A DNA stretch of 12,873 bases from Acanthaster planci (lineage: Eukaryota; Echinodermata; Asteroidea; Valvatida; Acanthasteridae), in contig NW_019091568.1 of NCBI RefSeq assembly GCF_001949145.1, positions 428,068 through 440,940 of the forward strand, in the 5' to 3' direction. Each line of letters begins with the position of its first letter. Position 1 is the stretch's first letter. The position numbers and the translations under genes are program-made. The notes below the pieces were generated by a model. That model worked only from the letters and a program-made list of their open reading frames with translations. It did no database searches and was not told the DNA's origin. Positions 8,764 to 12,873 of this stretch are shown one piece after another.

Positions 8764-8850
8764 TAGCCCCACTAGTGTGGCACGGGTCACTCCCGATTTA
8801 TCCTTAGGATGGATTGGGAGTGAGAGTCCGTGCCACACTAGTGGGGCTAG
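8764..8850. repeat. Long hairpin with perfect 22-bp outer stem
   Basis: Bases 8764-8785 are the exact reverse complement of 8828-8849. The inner arms (8786-8803 and 8807-8827) continue with a mostly matching TCACTCCCNATNNATCC, leaving a loop of only a few bases around TTAGG. The total stem is about 40 bp. The flanks outside the perfect stem (GGCCCGAC and GGCTCGACTGGGC) are also loosely complementary. Such a compact palindrome with few mismatches implies a recent or maintained structure. It shares no obvious sequence with the fold-back at 8235-8460. Confidence 0.75.
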
Positions 8851-9161
8851 GCTCGACTGGGCTCCAAAAGACGAGACCGCCACAGTATTGTTGCCATGAC
8901 CATATGAGCTACAAGCCCACTACACAAGTACGCCTCGCTCAGGATTTCGTGACATCGTACGAATGTCCATTACAATTTTATTCGAATATCGTAAAAAGAA
9001 TATACTTGTGCTCAGCCATTTACGGAAACAGAAACTGGGTTGGGATTAAGGTTCAACGTTCAGCCACCGAATGACACCAAAAAGTGCTAAAGACTGGTTC
9101 CGAATCACCGAACTTCAAACGACATCGACAGGTGTCGCTTATGGTACAGATACCAGACTGT

Positions 9162-9219
9162 ATAGGTCACTTTGTGGAAATGAAACGGAATTGTCTACAC
9201 GTTCCACGCAGTGACCTAT
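9162..9219. repeat. Inverted repeat with ATAGGTCACT arms
   Basis: The arm at 9162-9179 matches the reverse complement of 9202-9219 at about 16 of 18 positions (ATAGGTCACTNNGTGGAA), with a 22-base loop. Part of the right arm (TGACCTATCTC, 9212-9222) is also the perfect reverse complement of 9400-9410, so the same motif occurs three times in alternating orientation within 250 bp. Confidence 0.5.
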
Positions 9220-10950
9220 CTCAATGCGTCAGTCCGTGAAATAATAATTTAAGAATTTGGAGAAGTAGGTCAACATTTTTAATTAATCAAATTAATTTAT
9301 TTAGCTTTTTAGAGCACCTAAACGTTTGAAACTTTCAGAAAATAAAGATTCGATTATGCAGAACAAGAATATGTTAAAAACCGAAATTCGTCAAAAATCG
9401 AGATAGGTCAGATCATGGTGTGATCTACGACGTATCTCCCCAAATAAACTTTCTCCTCAAACTAATTTCAAATATTTTTTGTAATCTCGTCCTTCTTTTA
9501 AAAAAGGAAACATTTCTAAAAATACTTCTCGTAAAAACGGTTTGACAAAATGTATCTCTTAAAAACAAACTCGCACAAACAAACTCTGTCATGTTTAGTG
9601 CAGGTCTTTGAGAACCCTTTAAGAAGAACTGACTTGATTGAAGATAATGCATTGCAAAGTACACGATCGGCGATAAAAATAATTAAACGTAATTTAGACT
9701 GTGTTGGCGCTGTCAGGTTTTTTTTCCGGCGGTGGGGGGGGGAGAAAGCACTCATCGGCAACGAACTGAAAGATCACAAAATGTTTTGGGGTCAATTTCA
9801 ATGTCTTGCGGATAATTTGATGATTTTTTTCATCCCCTTTAATATCTTTAAATTGCTTCGGGGGGAGGGGCAGAACAGTCACCTCCTTGGCTCCCCTCGC
9901 GACGCCCAAGTTGGACAAAGTTTGGTTTAATCGTGGATGATCAGGTCAACATTACAACACGTACCACAGCCACAAAATTGAAAAACAGAGAAAAAGTTGT
10001 TTTATTGGAAGTTAATGTTTCTGATCACTACATGAACTCCACAAAAATTTAAACCAATCACTGAGCATTAGTTTGGAAGTGGTATTAAGCAGCGGCTTTA
10101 GCCCATTTAATTTGCATAAGGGTACGTGGGAACTATGTGTTCATTTTTCTAAAGGGGCCCTGGACAAGTTGGGCCAAAGTTTTAAACAATACAAACCTTT
10201 TTGTTTATCTCCAAAATGTGAGGAGGGGGAGGGGCTTACAAGAGCAACACTGGTCTCAATGGGGGGAGGGGGACCCCAGCCAGTAGCACCACTAGCTTCA
10301 AATTTATGGGGGGCAGGGAATAGGCAGGTGCTCAGTTTTTAGAGAAGAAACCAAATGGGCTTGGTCATAGTTCCAGAGACATATTAAGCAATTAATGTAT
10401 GTTGCTGCAACAGAATAATAGCTTCTTCTTTAAGTGTGTGTAAAAAACGATACACAAAATTTGTCAAAAGACAACAGACGAAAACCCTGCTAATTCCAAA
10501 ACCATTCCCCCAAACTAGCACATGAGTGATTTTCACTCATAATTCTTCAATTGTTTTTTATCAAAAGTGATATCCTTTGACAGTGACTAAAAATTATAAG
10601 ATGCACATAATTATTTATCACAGTACCAGAGCTTCTTTCAACAAAGATAACAGAAAGTTGAGCTGATGTCATATTAAACAGGGGTTAAAAAGAGCAAGGA
10701 AAGAAGAATGCTGAGGAGGTCTGACATTTCTGTGAAGGATTTCTGGGGAAGAAACTTGAGACTTCCACACAGAGCGAGGCATCAAAAAATCCTTGGTGGT
10801 TCTAGTTGATTTGCCTTTGTTTCCAGACTGGGATTACCCACACCCGGGACTCCAGTTGATATCTTGTAGGAACAAAAACAGAAGTCTGGTAAAGCAGGGC
10901 TTGGGAGGATGCTGAAGGAGGAACCTACGATACACAGTGCAGTGTGGTAG

Positions 10951-11110
10951 TCCAAGTCCATCACAAGTCCCCCTGTATACGATCTTCACAAGACCTCCAG
11001 TCTTAAGCCAGGTCACAAGCTTTTCAAATAAACTTCGATAAAGCATCCTTTGCCAGTGTTCTGCCTCCTACTTGGAAATGTAAAAGGAAGTCTTGTGAAA
11101 GAACTTGTGA
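10951..11110. repeat. Cluster of CTTGTGA heptamers in opposing orientation
   Basis: TCACAAG occurs at 10961-10967, 10986-10992 and 11013-11019. Its reverse complement CTTGTGA occurs at 11092-11098 and 11104-11110. The surrounding sequence is partly mirrored: CAAGTCCATCA at 10953-10963 has its complement TGATGGACTTG near 11141-11151. This may be a decayed inverted repeat or a binding-site cluster downstream of PDCL3. Confidence 0.35.
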
Positions 11111-11172
11111 CTAGACTTGAGAAGTGACTCAAAAGAATCTTGATGGACTTGACTACAACACTGATACACTAA

Positions 11173-11178
11173 TTTATT
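11173..11178 (-). promoter_or_regulatory. Second possible PDCL3 polyadenylation signal
   Basis: AATAAA on the minus strand, about 87 bases after the PDCL3 stop codon. It is an alternative to the closer hexamer at 11239-11244 and lies at a more usual distance for a short 3' UTR. Confidence 0.4.
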
Positions 11179-11238
11179 CCTGACAGAATATGAGTTGATT
11201 ATTAAACAAATAAATATCGCAATACATTTGGAGTCTAT

Positions 11239-11244
11239 TTTATT
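11239..11244 (-). promoter_or_regulatory. Possible PDCL3 polyadenylation signal
   Basis: AATAAA on the minus strand, about 20 bases after the PDCL3 stop codon (11265-11267). If used, the 3' UTR would be only some 40 bases long. That is unusually short but possible. Confidence 0.4.
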
Positions 11245-11264
11245 ACCTCATTACACTGATTAAT

Positions 11265-11401
11265 CTAGTAATCATCATCATCCGAATCGTCACCATGATC
11301 GCGTCCGCCGGCAAAGCTGACCGTCGTCCTTGTCTTCGGTTCGGGCTTCTCCCCTAACGTAGTTGCAACGGCACCCATTTCAGACAGCTTCCACTCCAAC
11401 T
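11265..11401 (-). CDS. PDCL3: Phosducin-like protein 3 (PDCL3/VIAF), terminal exon
   Basis: Last coding exon, entered in phase 1 after a pyrimidine-rich acceptor ending TCTGGCAG, and closed by TAG at 11265-11267. It completes the last helix of the thioredoxin-like fold with ELEWKLSEMGAV, matching the conserved ELEWKLSESGAI-type segment of PDCL3. A charged, divergent tail ends in DHGDDSDDDDY. An acidic serine/aspartate C terminus is also typical of the vertebrate protein, though here it is an aspartate run. In the family this protein is a cytosolic co-chaperone that binds the CCT/TRiC chaperonin and modulates folding of actin and tubulin; it has also been described as an IAP-associated factor. 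Length and frame are intact. Confidence 0.93.
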
Positions 11402-12207
11402 CTGCCAGACAGGAGGAAGATACAAATAGGTAGGGAGGGAATTGTATTACTGCTGGAAATTAAGGGGAGGAAACAATGTGCAAAAGTACCCCCTCACTGG
11501 TCAAAACAAAAGGGCCTGGGCAGACACGTTGAGTGGCAAAGCTGGCAGTGCTGTACTAATCATTTAGACTAAACCAACAAAGGGATCGTGTCTGTAGTCT
11601 TTATACAAGGGGTTAGATACACATGCTAGCTCTTCAAAGCAAAGAAGCAGGACATTCCTTTCTTCTCTGTGGTAACAATAACTTGGTGAAAAACTCTTTT
11701 CGGAACTGTGAAAACTATTATTTCAGCTGGATTTTGTTGAAGTTTTCCTTGACTTTTCCTTTTGCAACTGACAACCCTGACTCAAAATGCCTCTGAATCG
11801 TTTTTTTTTGGGGGGGGGGAACTTGGTGTGGACCTGGCCTAGTCCACTCAAGGTTCAAACAACCTGCATTACGTGGACCTACTTTGGTCTCAGTTCCATA
11901 CGATGACGACAAAGTTGGCAAGATACTTATCTCTTACAGTCACCCATCATATGAGTGTATCATGACGTGGTACCCAAAGTGGTCTGATTGGACATTCCAT
12001 GCTTATAGTGAAAATTTTGACAAGAGCCTCGAGCCAAACATGTACACACTCTCGAGTGCAGAGGGAAAAAAAAATTACAATATCGCTTGTGTAGTTAAAC
12101 AAGAAAATGACCTGTGATGACACCAAAAAACTTTCCTTTATATAGCAACAAAATAAAAATGGAAAAAAAAACAGCACATTGATTTCAGTTACATGTCTTA
12201 AGCTCAC
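11402..12207 (-). other. PDCL3 intron
   Basis: An 806-bp phase-1 intron: donor GTGAGC (from 12207 downwards) and acceptor CAG at 11402-11404 on the minus strand. It contains a T9-G10 homopolymer junction at 11801-11819. It also contains a 77-codon + strand open frame (11884-12117) with no recognisable homology. I see no nested gene. Confidence 0.88.
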
Positions 12208-12416
12208 CTTCTAATGTCAAATTCATGCCACCAAATTCGAGTGGTCCGACAATCTGCGATTTCAAGTCGCCCTCAAAGTACACAAACATGGTGGGCAGGT
12301 TCTTGTCAGGATAGTTAGGGATACAGGTAGTAGAGATGCTCTTGAGGAACTTGGCGGCGGGGAACTTGGCCGCAAGCTGTACCAGGTACTGATTGATGAG
12401 TGAGCAGAGAGGAATG
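12208..12416 (-). CDS. PDCL3: Phosducin-like protein 3 (PDCL3/VIAF), penultimate exon
   Basis: An internal exon of 209 bases, entered after acceptor TTTGACAG with one base completing a split codon (probably the glycine of the QGIPLC block), then 69 codons. It encodes the core of the thioredoxin-like domain: [11 protein letters not shown], the [10 protein letters not shown] strand, the near-invariant [16 protein letters not shown] segment including the cis-proline turn, MFVYFEGDL, and the closing strand [11 protein letters not shown]. The match to animal PDCL3 is strong across the whole exon. The earlier exons (N-terminal helical domain, roughly half of a ~240-residue protein) are not in the remaining 457 bases and must lie beyond the right edge. 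The coding DNA is clearly more GC-rich than its introns. Confidence 0.95.
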
Positions 12417-12873
12417 CTGTCAAAGAAAAGCGTACATTTCGTTCAAAAGTTTTGTAAGAAAAGATGCAACTTTTCAGGCTGATGTAGGTGGGTTGAGTAG
12501 AGAGGATGGGGCAGTGGGTATGTGGATGGATACAAGGGCATATTCAAAACTAAATTTGCAGGCAAGAGGGCAAATTTGTTTGGGGGGAGCAAAAATTTCA
12601 GATTTGTTTAAGAGTTAGGATGTGAGGCTAAATTTTGGGACTTTTCCATTCTTTATAGGAAGTGATCTGAAATGGGGCATTAACCCATCTTTGGTTTTAC
12701 AGCACAAATATGCACAAGTGCCCACAGTCACTCTCTTGCATGTGTTTTCTATATTGAACACAAACATGCACAGGTTCAGTGTACACAGTTGGTTGCCAGC
12801 ATAAAATGACCCAGGGTCTTTTGTGGAGTCCTCTTCAGTGCATTTGGTTTACTGCACAATTACGCACATGAAA
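12417..12873 (-). other. PDCL3 upstream intron, partial, with a direct repeat
   Basis: From the exon acceptor to the window edge I see no further PDCL3 coding sequence. A G-rich run occurs near 12580. A segment at about 12687-12720 (TTTGGTTTTACAGCACAAAT and on) recurs with few changes at about 12841-12873, a period near 152 bases; a third weaker GCACA-containing copy lies near 12757. This suggests a tandem repeat that continues past the window. Confidence 0.6.

Larger units (their letters stand above)
9420..11238. other. AT-rich non-coding stretch with G-rich tracts
   Basis: I recognise no gene. The open frames here (for example 9550-9930 and 10073-10342) cross homopolymers or have low-complexity translations with no family resemblance. 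T8/G9 tracts occur at about 9718-9742, and further G runs at about 9860, 10220 and 10260-10310, each a possible quadruplex on the + strand. The right end, about 10700-11238, lies just downstream of the PDCL3 stop and may include its 3' UTR. Confidence 0.6.

Noticed and set aside
8814-9074. 86-codon + strand frame
   Set aside because: It starts inside the 8764-8850 hairpin and has no family resemblance.
9550-9930. 126-codon + strand frame
   Set aside because: It crosses T8 and G9 homopolymers, the translation is compositionally odd, and competing frames exist on the minus strand.
10782-11046. Minus-strand frames just downstream of PDCL3
   Set aside because: Two overlapping frames with no recognised protein and no clear splice sites; more likely 3' UTR or intergenic DNA.
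11884-12117. 77-codon + strand frame inside the PDCL3 intron
   Set aside because: No homology, and its ATG lies in ordinary intron sequence. I found no splice or promoter support.
1-12873. CRISPR arrays, bacterial operons, rRNA or tRNA genes
   Set aside because: No regularly spaced identical repeats, no ribosome-binding-site-led gene clusters, and no cloverleaf or rRNA signature were seen. The window is eukaryotic.

Overview
This window is animal nuclear DNA. It holds two spliced genes with clear GT/AG introns, a non-LTR retrotransposon corpse of a kind common in invertebrate and fish genomes, AT-rich non-coding DNA, and several fold-back repeats. Intron sizes, the CR1/L2-like element and the G/T homopolymer tracts suggest a marine invertebrate or basal chordate. 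The sequence does not let me name the species.

Layout, left to right. Positions 1-1404 contain no recognisable gene, but a CpG-rich patch at about 258-420 stands out from its AT-rich surroundings. Two + strand exons (1405-2409 and 2642-2823) encode the C-terminal four fifths of a clan-2 (CYP2-like) cytochrome P450. The heme-binding motif is split exactly by the 232-bp intron, and the N-terminal exons are not seen. Positions 2824-4584 are non-coding, with one possible degenerate DNA-transposon remnant and one possible polyadenylation signal. From about 4585 to 8200, on the minus strand, lies an almost full-length but dead Jockey-superfamily (CR1/L2-group) retrotransposon. Reading along its own strand it has a basic N-terminal frame, an AP-like endonuclease, a reverse transcriptase with a YADD active site, a conserved C-terminal domain, and a 3' end of the GCGCTATATAA type with a (TAA)n tail. 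At least eleven stops or frameshifts break it.

Immediately beyond the retroelement's 5' end is a compact GC-rich fold-back element (8235-8460). A second, very clean hairpin follows (8764-8850), then smaller inverted repeats (9162-9219 and 9212-9410). Positions 9420-11238 are AT-rich and non-coding, with G-rich tracts.

On the minus strand, two exons (12208-12416 and 11265-11401) encode the C-terminal half of a phosducin-like protein 3 (PDCL3/VIAF) orthologue, ending in an acidic tail. A polyadenylation signal lies just after the stop. Its upstream exons are beyond the right edge.

The P450 and PDCL3 genes converge, with the retroelement and fold-backs between them. Nothing suggests that they work together. 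I found no convincing new multi-gene system. The least ordinary signals are the fold-back repeats and a 20-bp direct repeat inside the retroelement's 3' end.
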